NCBI RefSeq assembly: GCF_020080835.1
Contig: NC_058164.1
Location: 19,400,688 to 19,464,687 of the forward strand
Origin: Cotesia glomerata
Taxonomy: Eukaryota > Arthropoda > Insecta > Hymenoptera > Braconidae
Direction of reading: 5' to 3'
DNA: 64,000 nucleotides
The notes under the pieces were generated by a model. The model was not told the origin of the DNA and did not search any database. It was given only the letters and a program-made list of their open reading frames with translations. This document shows, piece after piece, positions 40,500 through 52,107 of the stretch (its first letter is position 1; the number at the start of each line of letters is the position of its first letter). The translations under genes were made by a program, and so were the position numbers.

Positions 40500-41693
40500 C
40501 ACAAAATATTATTTTTTTTTTATTTTTAAAAATCAATTTTGCTGTAGCTTTATTTTACTGCAAATACATGGTTTAGTATTTTATAGTATAGGTTTTTTAT
40601 TTTGCTGTCATTTATTATTGAGACTAATATTAATTTCTGTAAACCAGAGCGGCAAAAACAGAGAACTCATAAAGCATTACCTGGGCCGTGATTTTATAAT
40701 ATACATTATTTTGAAATGTATTGAATCGAGTTAGAGAAGTTAAATACAGAGTTCTGCGATATTTAGTGAAAAAACAAAAAACGTTTTTCAGTTTGGTCTA
40801 AAATTAACTTGATTCAAGAGCAATAATTTTCTAATTTTTCTAAATTTTTAATTTTCAAAACGAAAAATCAAATATTTTGAACCAAGAAGATAAGTAATTA
40901 GATGGGAAGATTTTTTTTAATTTGAGTAAATTTTACTTTTTTGAAGAATTCTTGTATTAATCTCATTCTTCAGAATGATTTTCTCTGTTCAAAATTTATA
41001 ATCTTTTGTTTTGAAAATTAAAAATTTACAGAACTCAAAAAGTTAGTCCTCTTGGGTTTCTTTATTTCAGTTGTAGATTTTTTTATATTTTTAAGTTTGT
41101 TTAATCAACATACAATTCTTTGCTATGACCTCTAATCTAGTTTGAATTATTATGATTATCAACTAACAAATTTACTTTTTTACAAAAATAAGTTATGTTT
41201 GTACAATTGTTCAATGTAGTATAAACTACATTCAAGTATAAACTTGAATTTATAATTTATTTTATTTGAGCAAAGTTGAACTTTATAAATTCAAGATATC
41301 GCCATTTGTACGGTTGTTCTCATCAATATTAGGTATCAATAGAAGCGACATAACATATATAGAACTATTCAAATAATGTATAAACATTAGTTACAATTCT
41401 GACAATTTGATTACAGTGCATGCATTATTTGTTTATTTACTTAATCTTTTTTATGTTAGCTATCTAATTTAATTTATGTGTCACGATTGTTTTTGGTAAT
41501 TTTTTGGCAGCGTCCATCCTACTTTTGACAATTAAACATAATAAAATAGACATTTTCGAATATTTTTTTTTTTTTGCGACACTAAATATTTTTATTTTAT
41601 TTCTGATAAGAAAAAAGTTCTAAAATTAATCATTGGAATAATTAAAAATATTTTCTTAAATTAGTTTTAAAGCTTTAATATTGCAAAAATTCC
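40500..41693. other. AT-rich spacer, weak inverted repeat only
   Basis: No gene. Around 40840-40880 and 41000-41040 an ATTTTCAAAACGAAAA / TTTTGTTTTGAAAATT pair forms an imperfect inverted repeat of unknown origin. Confidence 0.45.
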
Positions 41694-41864
41694 AAGGGGG
41701 ATAGCCACCGTGACGTCTGAAAAAAAGTAATTTTCGGGAATTTTTTTGATCGGAAAAATAGAGAAATTTAGGGATCAGAATTTTTTTGTTCTATTACATG
41801 TACATTGAAGATTAATAGCCCAAATTTTTATTGAGAATTATCAAATCTTTACTAACATCAAGTA

Positions 41865-43321
41865 ATTAAAGGGGTTTTCTGGTTTGACGCCTTGATTTTT
41901 GAGCATTTTTTTGGGATTTTTTTGTAAAGACCAATGAAGAGATAGAATTTTGAACAGTTTACCATTTATTTATACATATTTCGAAAATATACAGTTGAAT
42001 TTTTAGCTAAAAACATTCAGTAGAATTAAGGTTGTTCGGACACTAATGCACTTGTGAATATCAAAAGCTAATTTTTTGATATGTTATGAATTGCTATCTC
42101 ATACGTCTAAATTAATTTTTTGGATTAGATCTGACGAAAGGTTATCCTTTAATAAATTATTAAAAAATTGAAATTTAACAACTAGCCTATAGAGACTATT
42201 GGCGGATTGCACATATATCGACTTATTTGATTACCTCATAGGAAGATTAAAAAACAAAAAACTTGTATTTCAGTCAATCAACTTTTGTAGAATACGTTAA
42301 AAATAAAATGAAAATTTTCTGACGAAAGCTTTTAAAGATATTTTAATGCAAAAGATGAGAAATTCACGAAAATTTCAGGCCGATATATTTAAAAATAAAT
42401 AAACCACGTGATTCAGCGCAGTCTGGCAACATTGCACAGAACAGAGAACGCGCGAATTTTGAATTTTAATAATTCCTGTGTATATTTATGGGTTATGTTT
42501 TTCAACTCAACACTACACAGCTAGACAAATATAAACAGCTGTTATGCGCGGTGTTGCCAGGTCTAAGTTTTGTGAAAAAATACTTCAGTCAAACGTTGAC
42601 TATTTATTGTTTTTGTTAATGAAATTATTTAATTATTTTAATTAATAATAATGTAAGGTAATGGTTAAATTATAGTAATGAATTTTCGTATTCAAATTTT
42701 TAATTTTGATGAAAAAAAATTTAGATTCTATTATGACTTACGGGGTACTGTCCGTGCAACCTTAAAATTATAGTGGTCTGAAGACACTCGTCTCGAAAAA
42801 AATTGACGCTCACTTTCTCCATGATATCAGCTGATTGGGTTATCTGAAACAAAAAAAATCCGGCGGGGTTTTAATCTGTACATTTAAATACATTAAGTGG
42901 ACTACGATCAAAAAAAATTTTGAAAATTGGACTTTTGACAGACTTCGAAACAAAAAAGTCCGAATTTCCTTTTTTTTTTGTTAACTTTTTGATACAAAAA
43001 AATAGAAATTTTCAAAATTTTTTTTTGATCGTAATACTTGGTGTATTTAAGTATACCAATTAAATCCCGCCGGGTTTTTTTGTTTCGGATAAGCCAATCA
43101 ACTGATATCATGGAGGAAGTGAGCGTCAATTTTTTTCGAGACGGGTGTCTTCAGACCACTATAACTTTAATTCTACTAAATGTTGATAGCTAAAAATTTA
43201 ACTGTATACCCTTGAAATATGTTTAAATAAATGGTGAAAAGTTCAAAGTTCTATCTCTTTATTGATCTTTACAAAAAAATGCTCAAAAACTAGGGGGTCA
43301 AACTAGAAGACACCCGTAACA
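41865..43321. mobile_element. Fold-back element interrupted by a TTAA MITE
   Basis: The left arm (41865-42025, continuing 42766-42935) and right arm (42990-43321) are inverted copies of about 320 bp when the inserted 42026-42765 element is removed. Marker pairs are TTTTGAGCATTTTTTTGGGA with AAAAAATGCTCAAAAA, and AGTGGTCTGAAGACACTCGT with its reverse near 43140-43160. The uninterrupted right arm reads TAGAATTAAAGTTATAGTGG, which shows exactly where the MITE entered the left arm. Confidence 0.8.
42026..42765 (+). mobile_element. 740-bp TTAA-flanked MITE, copy 1
   Basis: It begins TTAAGGTTGTTCGGACACTA and ends GTCCGTGCAACCTTAA, so AAGGTTG..CGGACA forms the inverted ends with TTAA target sites as in piggyBac-related elements. 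It is inserted in the left arm of the 41865-43321 fold-back. A second copy lies inverted at 43842-44579 and is highly similar over its whole length. Confidence 0.85.
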
Positions 43322-43449
43322 TTCTTATCTATAGCCCCAAAAAAATTTCCCTCTCGATAGTGGCATCGTTATCTCGGAAACGAGTCATCCGAAAAAAAAA
43401 TTTAGTTATTTTATAATCTGCATGAATATGGTTATCTTTGCACGTAGCT

Positions 43450-43610
43450 ATGATACTAAAATTAGCTGACAAGTAAGAAAATATTTTAAAAATTTCACGT
43501 ATGATTTTTCAAATTTTCTACATGTAAAATTTTTTCTTTCCACTTTTTTCAATAGAAAAAATTATAAAAATTTTCATATGTCAACTAATTTTATTTTCAT
43601 CACGTAGCTG
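43450..43610. mobile_element. 161-bp MITE, family D, with 9-bp target duplication
   Basis: ATGATACTAAAATTAGCTGA at the left and its approximate reverse, TCAACTAATTTTATTTTCAT, at the right are flanked on both sides by CACGTAGCT (43441-43449 and 43611-43619). A 9-bp duplication fits Mutator-like or related transposases. Confidence 0.8.
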
Positions 43611-43841
43611 ATTTTTCTTATTTTGATTTGAAAAAAAAAAACGGCCACCAATTAAAAATTTTTTATATTTTTCGACTACGTGTAACCTTAGCCACTGTAA
43701 AGACAACAAAACAAAAAAAAATTTGAAATTCGTTTGAGTTATTGATGCAACCAGTTTGAAAAAAGTCGTTTCGAGAAAAAGGTTTTAGTCTATTTTACTT
43801 TACGTTACGCTGAAATGATGTATTTCGCGAAGTGTTTATAC

Positions 43842-44579
43842 TTAAGATTGCACGGACAGTACCCGGTAAGTCATAATAGAATCTAAATTTTTTTTCATCA
43901 AAATTAAAAATTTGAATACGAAAATTCATTACTATAATTTAACCGTTACCTTACATTATTATTAATTAAAATAATTAAATAATTTCATTAACAAAAACAA
44001 TAAATAGTCAACGTTTGACTCAAGTATTTTTTCACAAAACTTAGACCTGGCAACACCGCGCATAACAGCTGTTTATATTTATCTAGCTGTGTAATGTTGA
44101 GTTGAAAAACATAACCCATAAATATACACAGGAATTATTAAAATTCAAAATTCGCGCGTTCTGTTCTGAGCAATGTTGCCAGACTGCGCTGAATCACGTG
44201 GTTTATTTATTTTTAAATATGTCGGCCTGAAATTTTCGTGAATTTCTCATCTTTTGCATTAAAATATCTTTAAAAGCTTTCGTCAGAAAATTTTCATTTT
44301 ATTTTTAACGTATTCTACAAAAGTTGATTGACTGAAATACAAGTTTTTTGTTTTTTAATCTTCCTATGAGGTAGTCAAATAAATCGATATATGTGCAATC
44401 CGCCAATAGTCTCTATAGGCTAGATGTTAAATTTCAATTTTTTAATCATTTATTAAAGCATAACCTTTCGTCAGATCTAATCTAAAAAATTAATTTAGAC
44501 GTATGAGATAGCAATTCACAACATATCAAAAAATTAGCTTTTGATATTCACAAGTGCATTAGTGTCCGAACAACCTTAA
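43842..44579 (-). mobile_element. 740-bp TTAA-flanked MITE, copy 2 (inverted)
   Basis: It starts TTAAGATTGCACGGACAGTA and ends GTGTCCGAACAACCTTAA, the reverse orientation of copy 1 at 42026-42765. The two copies together form arms of about 740 bp that could pair across about 1.1 kb. Confidence 0.85.
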
Positions 44580-44584
44580 ATTGA

Positions 44585-44792
44585 TGACACTGAATTAGCA
44601 GACACTTGACTATTTCTGAATTTTATTCGACAAATAAACTAGGGATAGAAAATTGTTTTTAAAAAATTGCATTTATAATTTTTCGCAACTTCTTAATGTA
44701 GAATTTTTTTTTTTAATTTTTTCTTGCTCTAACTTATTTGTTAATAAAATCCTAAAAATGATCAAATGGTTCTCAATTTCAGTATCATTTAA
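44585..44792. mobile_element. About 208-bp MITE, family D
   Basis: TGACACTGAATTAGCAGACA at the left pairs with the right end, which reads CTCAATTTCAGTATCAT. Both flanks carry TTAAATTG, and the left copy of that duplication overlaps the TTAA edge of the preceding MITE, so it landed after that MITE. Confidence 0.75.
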
Positions 44793-45038
44793 ATTGAACT
44801 ATTGAGTCTTCAATATGAGGCCATGTGAGGGTTCTTCCACCCAATCTTCAATGGTATCCATGACTTTTTTAATCTTTTTATTGATTGTTTCAATTCGATT
44901 TTTAGCAAATTCGACATTTTCGTCAGAGCGCTGAACGAAAACTACCGGTTTACCTGTTTTCACCAAAGTGACACATTTTTTTAACACATAAACTTTGATT
45001 AAATCTTTTTTTTATTTATCACAGTGGCTATCCCCCTT

Positions 45039-45960
45039 AAGTATATCGGTTTCTAGTATTCATTTTTTATACTTTGGTTAAAAATAAACAGTTGTAAAAA
45101 AAAATTTAGAATATATACATTTTTTGAATTTCTTGATTTTTTATGAATTAAAATTTTTTTTAAATAGTTGAACATATCATTTGTAAGTAAAAAAATAAAC
45201 GGAAAAAATAATTACGGAATATAAAGTCATATTTAAAATTACCACTCAATGTGCCAGCAGTCTCTGCGGAGACATCTACAATACTTTTTATATTTATTAA
45301 TAACATGGCGCATTTTGATAAAATTGAAAGAGAGCTTTGTGCCAATCAAATGATATCAGTTGTGGTTGATCTGGACCAATGAAAAAACGCCAAATCGGTA
45401 GTATTTATTTCTCTCTCTCTCTCTTTCTTTATCATCGTAAAATACACATTTACATGCATACTATGTAATATGTGTTTTTTAATACTTGATTATATGTATA
45501 CATTAGTTACGAACAACTAACATGAATACAATCCATAACAGTCTATCAGTCTTCTTCACTGCGTATAATCACATTTGTTGTTTCTGGTATAAAATAATAA
45601 ATTAGATAATTGGATAACCAATTATTTGATTAAAAAATAAACATCTTAAAGTAAGTACAATATTTTTATAATAACCTTATTATAATTAGACTAAGTATAA
45701 TTATTTTTTGTTGTTGTAGATAAAATAAAAAAAACTCTTATCATAATTTCCGCTTCATGAATGATAAACTAATCAGTTCCAGTGACATCAGTTACCATTA
45801 TTCATCTATCTGCATCAATTACTTATACAAAGTAAATAAATAATTAATTCTGTGTGAAGAATAAATTTATATCGACGTGAAATATTATAAAGGTCAATAG
45901 TTGGTGTTAAAACATTTATTGACAGTTTTTGTTTTTAATTTAGTTTTTTTCGTCCACACA
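45039..45960 (+). promoter_or_regulatory. Upstream region of the Herp-like gene
   Basis: AT-rich spacer with a (CT)n tract at about 45410-45430. A leader AACAACATTT-type region and the start codon follow at 45961. An in-frame extension upstream to 45901 has no ATG, only TTG, so it is not used as the start. Confidence 0.45.
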
Positions 45961-48399
45961 ATGGCTAAAGTTAATAATGATACGGTGATTAGGTTGCTTA
46001 TCAGAGCACCTGATCAGCAAATTGATGATCAGACTTTTGACTGTCAATATGATTGGACTGTTGGAGAACTTAAGGAATATCTTCATGAAGTTTATCCAAG
46101 TAACCCTGTAAGTTATTAATAATTTTAAAAAAATTTTTTCATCATTACTAATAAGTTAAATAGCTTGTGTATAAGAGCACTTTTCAGTTATTGTTGATGT
46201 CTGGGAATATTTTTATGACATCAAAACAATATACAACTATCATGTTTTTGTTTATCTCCGATAAATTATATTTTTGATAACTTTATTATATCTGCGAAGT
46301 TGTCGAAAATTGATAATTGAAACGTAATAAAATATTACAAGATAATTTCAGGCATAAAAAAATTTTTGAAAATACTAAATAATTTACTGAAATGAAAAAA
46401 CAGCTTTTAGAATTTTTTTTAAATATAGATTATGAAAAAAGGTAACTAGGTTTGTCAAATTGGAACTCCACCTAAACGAGCCTTACAAAATCGAAAAATA
46501 GTCATTTTTAATTAATTATTCAATTAATTTTTTTCATTATGTTTACTTCTACGACAGAATTTAAATCTTAGAATAAAATTCATAACAATATTGAATTTTA
46601 AATTTTAATATGCAAAAAATGAGCATAAAAAAATTAATAAATTTGCCACACAAGATGAAATCAACAAAGAAATTTTGTCAATATGTTGGCTTGATTATTT
46701 TCATTTATTTAAATAAAACTAAAAAATCGTCAGATATCTATTGATTTCATTTATTGATTTCGACGAAAATGTTTCAGCAATTGAAATTTATGTTGATATT
46801 GAAAGTTTGACAAATCAGACATTTGAAAAATTTTTAGTTCTAACTGAACCAATTTATAACAGCTACAGAATAAAAATTTTCGTAAAATAGAAAAAAAAGT
46901 CGATTATTTTCAGTATTGAATAGTAATAGAAGTGGTTTAGAATTACTTACATGGCAAATTAAAAATAAATTTTAATTTAACAGAAATACATTACTTTAGT
47001 TAAACTTCGATTTATTATTTATTTCTCTTTATAATTAAAATGAACTTTAAAAAAGTTTTTTGTGTTTAAGGAATCATCTAGGGATCAGTTTTTCAATCCG
47101 ATAATTTTATTCAATGATAAAGTATATCTAAATATTTCATGTGATAAAATCAAGTCTCGCATTGAATAATTAACACTTAGTTTTCATATCCCTCAAAATG
47201 TATATTTATTTACGGCTTGGCACGGGTATTTAACAAAAATTTGAAAATATAATATAGCCTATATCACCCGGGGATAGTGTAGCTTTCCAACAGTGAAAGA
47301 ATTTTTCAAATCGGTTCAGTAGTTTCGGAGCCTATTCAATGCAAACAAACAAACAATCAAATCTTTCCTCTTTATAATATTAGTATAGATAAGTTTTCCT
47401 TAAGAAGGGTTTATATTTTTTCTCTCTTTCGCTCTCTATTGGACAGACGAGAGTATCTCCGTCATACTTGTACAACTTATGGAATCTTAAAACGGATTTT
47501 ATGCATAAATAAATGAAAATTTTCCAAAAAAGCACTTCGCTCTTCGATGGATAATTTAATTATCTATCGAAGAGCGAAGCGTTTTTTTTCAAAATTTTAT
47601 CTTATTCATGAGCAAAACTCGTTTGAAAATCAACTATCAACCGCTCTTAATAAAATTATAATGATATTCGTTTATTTATTTTTCAGAAAAAAGAAGATCA
47701 AAAAGTAATATATTCAGGTCAAATATTAAACGATTCAATGATTTTGAAAGATGTGTTTTATCAAAATTATAATTTAGAAGAAGAGTTATTTATTGTACAC
47801 TTGGTTTGTCCATCAAAAATATCGTTTGCATCGACTTCTAGTTCAAAAATCTCAACAAATAAATCTATAAGTGACAAGCAAAATTCAAATGCCAGTGTTA
47901 ATAATTCACCACCATTAGTATTACCATCATCATCAATAACACCAACTTCATCAATATCATCGCCGTTATCTTCATCAGCAATACAATTTCCTCCACCAGG
48001 AGTACCAATGTCTCCGATCCAACAATATTATGCTCAATTGAATACTCAACAACTAGCATGGATGCAACAAGCTTATGCTCAGTATTTGAATCAATATATG
48101 CAATTGTAAGTGTCATTTGCATATTTTAAAATTATATTTAATAAAAACTAAAATAAATAAATTTAATTTTTTTTTCTTTCAGAATAGCTTCACAAGGGAT
48201 TCAGTTGCAATCAGTGCCTTATGTTCAACAATCAAATTTAAATGCAAACCCATTAAATACAAGAGACAGTGATAATCTACCTTCAACTTCGAGTACAGTA
48301 CTTCCTGGTATTCCTTCGACATCTGGCACTAGTGCTGCAGCAAGCAATCAAGATCAAACACGCGCACAACGAAATGATAATGAAAACAGACAAATTAAT

Positions 48400-48437
<38 letters not shown>

Positions 48438-49505
48438 CCACAATAATAATAATAATAACAATAATGCTGGTGAAGATAATGAAGCAGCATTGAATCGTGA
48501 TTGGCTCGATGTATTTGATGTATTCGCACGTGTTATTGTATTGTCTAGTATTGTTTACTTTTATTCATCGCCATCGAGATTCCTTCTTGTTACAATGCTC
48601 GGATTTGCTATTTATTTGTAAGTATCTATATATATACAATACATTAAATAACTGTTATAGTTAATCGATTGAAAAAAGTAGTGACATTTATCTTTATCAT
48701 TTTTAATAATTAAATAATTAAATTGTTTTTTCTTTGTCGCCTTCTTACAGTAAATACAGAATTAAATTATAAATTTCTTGAAAAACAAATTAAATTTTTT
48801 AAAAATCTTGTATTTTATGTTATACATTTGAAAATTAAAAAATTATTCAGTTAGGTATTGTCATCAATACATGAAATTAAATTACTTATCGTTTGAAATT
48901 GGCCATTATGTCATGAAATTCTGTAATTAATTACAATCCAATTCACTTAATATTGAAAAAAATTTTAATATTGAGTAAATTTAATGAAATTATCGCGCTT
49001 ACATTAAAAAAGAAAATTTTGTTTTATTTTATTTAATTAATGGTGGAATAAAATTATTTATCATTATTTTAGAATACAAGGAGGATTTTTTCGGGGACAA
49101 CAAGTGGATCTTACGGACAATAATGGACGTGCAGAAAATAATAATAATAATATTAATGTCAATAACAATAATAACATAAATGTTAATAACAATAATAATG
49201 TTATTAATGATAATAGAGTTAACCAAGAGAATATTATTAATAATCCAGCAAATGAACCATTGATTGGATTGCAAGATCAACAACCACAATTACGCCAGAG
49301 ATTGAATGTACAACATTCGATTATCAATTCAACGGCTGCTACTAATTTAAATATCAATACAAATGTTAATGAAACAAATAATGAAGAGACAAGAACGGTT
49401 AATCAAAATGAGGATAATGAAAGGCCTGGTGCTTTAGCATTAACATGGACATTCTTTAGTTCATTTTTTGCTTCATTAATACCAGAACAACCACATGTTT
49501 TGTAA
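45961..49505 (+). CDS. Herp/HERPUD-like ER membrane protein with ubiquitin-like domain
   Basis: Four exons (45961-46107, 47687-48105, 48183-48617, 49073-49505) make about 477 residues. The N-terminal ubiquitin-like domain (about residues 8-85) reads IRLLIRAPDQQIDDQTFDC to KVIYSGQILNDSMILKDVF. A conserved YYAQLNTQQLAWMQQAYAQY segment follows near residues 140-160. Two adjacent hydrophobic stretches (VFARVIVLSSIVYFY and FLLVTMLGFAIYLIQGG) would form the membrane hairpin. The C-terminus ends ALTWTFFSSFFASLIPEQP, a family signature. Vertebrate Herp proteins sit in the ER membrane and help the Hrd1 ubiquitin ligase degrade misfolded proteins; they are induced by ER stress. Asn-rich runs of AAC/AAT codons occur before and after the membrane part. 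Confidence 0.93.
47205..47394 (+). mobile_element. RTE-type LINE or SINE 3' tail in Herp intron 1
   Basis: The string TCGGTTCAGTAGTTTCGGAG, then GCAAACAAACAAACAATC, then CTCTTTATAATATTAGTATAGAT is the common 3' tail of RTE-clade non-LTR elements and of SINEs that borrow it in arthropods. The 5' boundary is unclear. Family assignment comes from recall of the tail motif, not a search. Confidence 0.65.
47526..47590. repeat. Near-perfect 60-bp hairpin in Herp intron 1
   Basis: ACTTCGCTCTTCGATGGATA and TATCTATCGAAGAGCGAAGC pair over about 27 bp, framed by A- and T-runs, with a very short AT loop. It is probably a tiny fold-back element. Confidence 0.75.
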
Positions 49506-52059
49506 ATTAATTATATATTCAAATTATCAATTATACGTCATTCAAAATGACGGTTATTTATTTGTATTATTATTATTATTTTTGTTATCTATTTAATTTG
49601 AAAAATGTGCTAATTTTTAAATTTTCTAGCACGAAGTGACTCAAGACCCAAAGATGTTATAAATATATAAACACATGCATATATATATAAATATAAATAT
49701 ATAAAAAATTAAATTTATTTGTTTCAACGACCGTGATAAAAATATATGAAATATATTTTTTTTTATTCTCACATAAAATTAGATTGAATATTCATTCTCA
49801 AATTGCCAGTTCTAATAGTTATAAATTACGTGAAAAATGTATTTAAAAAGTTGATAAATAATTAAGATATTTCATTAAATTACCAATATTGATAGTATAT
49901 AATTATATAAATTAGTAATTAAAATGAATAAATATATATTAATGTATTATAATATAATAAAATTGTATATATTTTTTATGTTCAAGAATATAAATAAATA
50001 ACATATATAGGAAGTTGTTTCAAGGACTTTTTTTCATAAATTTTAATTGAGCCAATGATAAATTTATCTGATATAATTATCTCTTTGAAAAATTATATTT
50101 TTTAAATATTTATTTACAGAATGACATTTGAAATTAAAAATACAATTTATTGTAATGATCTTTAAAAATATTAAATTTTTGTAAATTACATGACAATTAT
50201 AACTAAGTCAAGGATACCTTTTTTTTTATTTCATGAATGATTTAATATTATTCAATGCTTAATTTTTATGGAATATTACATAAGTGTATAAATGAAAATC
50301 GCTTTACAAAATAATATTTTTCAAAGTAAAAAGTTTTACAAAATTATAAAAAACTCTATAAAATGACAATAATTTTTTTTTAAAGGATGAAATACAATTT
50401 CATTAAATAGCTACAAGTTTTTTTTAAATTTAATAAAGTTAAAAATTTATTTCAATAATGGAAAATTCGTTTTTCATCAAAGTAAAATAAAAGTTTATAT
50501 TATTTTGCAAGTTTCATAAATTAAAAAATTTCATATTACATTCTATATTATATATTAATTTTTTATCATTTTATTAATTATTTCTATTTATAGTTAATAT
50601 TATCTAAAATTTACTATCGAAACCTTGCTTATATTAGATTTATTTTTGTAACTTGATGTGTTTCCAACAGATGTCACTAAAAATGAATCAAAGCGACCAA
50701 AGCACTAGAAAAAGATAAAAAAGTGAGGGAAAGAGGACAGCAAAAAAAATAGTACATATGAATATAAAAGAAACAGAAATAAGACAATTCAATACGATAC
50801 GCTTGGAGGTTTAAATATTTAAACAGTGAAGTGTTAATATAAGTAATCGCTCTGAAGAAATAGTATCAAATTATATACTAGTCATTAGAAAGTTGATACT
50901 AAACAACGAATCTTGTGTCTCGTATCGTAAAGTGTCTTATCTCGTTTAATCTCGAGTAATTTCGAGTGTCGATTATATGTACCATTAAATAAACTAGGTA
51001 GCTATCTTCACATTGTACTTGTTGCTTTCTTGTATTTTACAACGATAAATAATAAAAAAGTCTAGTTATATATAAATATATAAGAAATATAAATGTACAG
51101 TAGCAGCTACATACACACGTTTATGTAAAAGTTCATACAGTAGCGATACCAACATTCTGTGTTAACTCACACTGATACAATTTCTTACCTCGTCTACGAT
51201 CCTCGACCGCTTGAAAATTTTTTTTCTTTGTTATGCATTTTTATAGTGTACGCACTGTGAGAATTATCACGCGGTTTTTCGACCCTCTAGCTTGACTGAA
51301 CATAATATGTTTTAACATAAACATTCAAATATTATAACACTGTTATTATCCTTGATTTGTTATTATAGTTTTTTTTTTTTTTTTTTAATATTTTATCCTT
51401 CAATTGTAACCAACGATTAAGTCTATATAAGTATAAATATTAATTTCTCATTAAGTAGTATCAGTTGACCGGTAAATCGAATTACAGTGATAAACATTTC
51501 ATTTATTGTTAATTGTAAGTAAATAAGTGTTTTTTTTATTCAAACTAAAATTTTAAAAGTGAAATAATTCTAAAAAAAAATTTTTTTTCAATTCTTTTAA
51601 CAAATAGATTTTTTTTAAAAATAAGAAAAAACATCAAAGATATGAATTAAAAAAAAAAATTATACAAGTAAATTTTTTTTTAGCATTAATATTTCAAGAA
51701 AAATAAAAAAATATTCAGATGTATGCTGATTTATTTTTCTTTTAATATATCAATTTCTTGACTAAAATCTATGGATTATTTCTTCTATATCAATAGATAT
51801 TTGTTTTTAAATTGTTATGTTATAATTATATCACTTTTACTCGTTAGTATATTATTTACAGATCTAAAAATAATCATAAAAGTTTATTTTTAATATCTTA
51901 ATTTCTCTCACGCCTATATGTCTAGTAACCAAATAGTATATATACATATATATTTTTTATTTTTGCTAAAACACGTTTGGCATTATCGTAATTATAAGTA
52001 TATTAATTGAATAAATATAATTAATTACAATTATAGTAAAATAATCAAATCTGTTTCAG
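49506..52059. other. Herp 3' UTR, spacer and 5' region of the zinc transporter
   Basis: The first part is AT-rich 3' UTR and spacer. From about 50640 to 51520 the composition is more varied and could hold the transporter promoter and a non-coding first exon: a good donor (TT|GTAAGT) lies at 51514-51515 and a good acceptor (CTGTTTCAG) at 52059. No coding frame is seen. Confidence 0.45.
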
Positions 52060-52107
52060 GAATTTCAACAATAGGATTTGAAAATCCTATTTTTGGAGTA
52101 AATAAAG

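Larger units (their letters stand above)
41694..45038. mobile_element. Outer TIR element of a nested stack (AAGGGGGATAGCCAC ends)
   Basis: The left end AAGGGGGATAGCCAC (41694-41708) is exactly mirrored by GTGGCTATCCCCCTT (45024-45038). TTAA is present at the right edge and CCAA at the matching left edge, so a TTAA target that has since mutated is possible. The 3.3 kb between them holds at least five further elements: 41865-43321, 42026-42765, 43450-43610, 43842-44579 and 44585-44792. Sequence that seems to belong to the outer element itself remains near both ends, including a 62-codon minus-strand frame at 44799-44987. Confidence 0.75.

Noticed and set aside
42908..43129. 73-codon minus-strand frame
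   Set aside because: It runs across the two arms of a fold-back element and has no coding signature.
45901..45960. N-terminal extension of the Herp-like protein
   Set aside because: The in-frame upstream codon is TTG, not ATG; the ATG at 45961 begins right before the ubiquitin-like domain.
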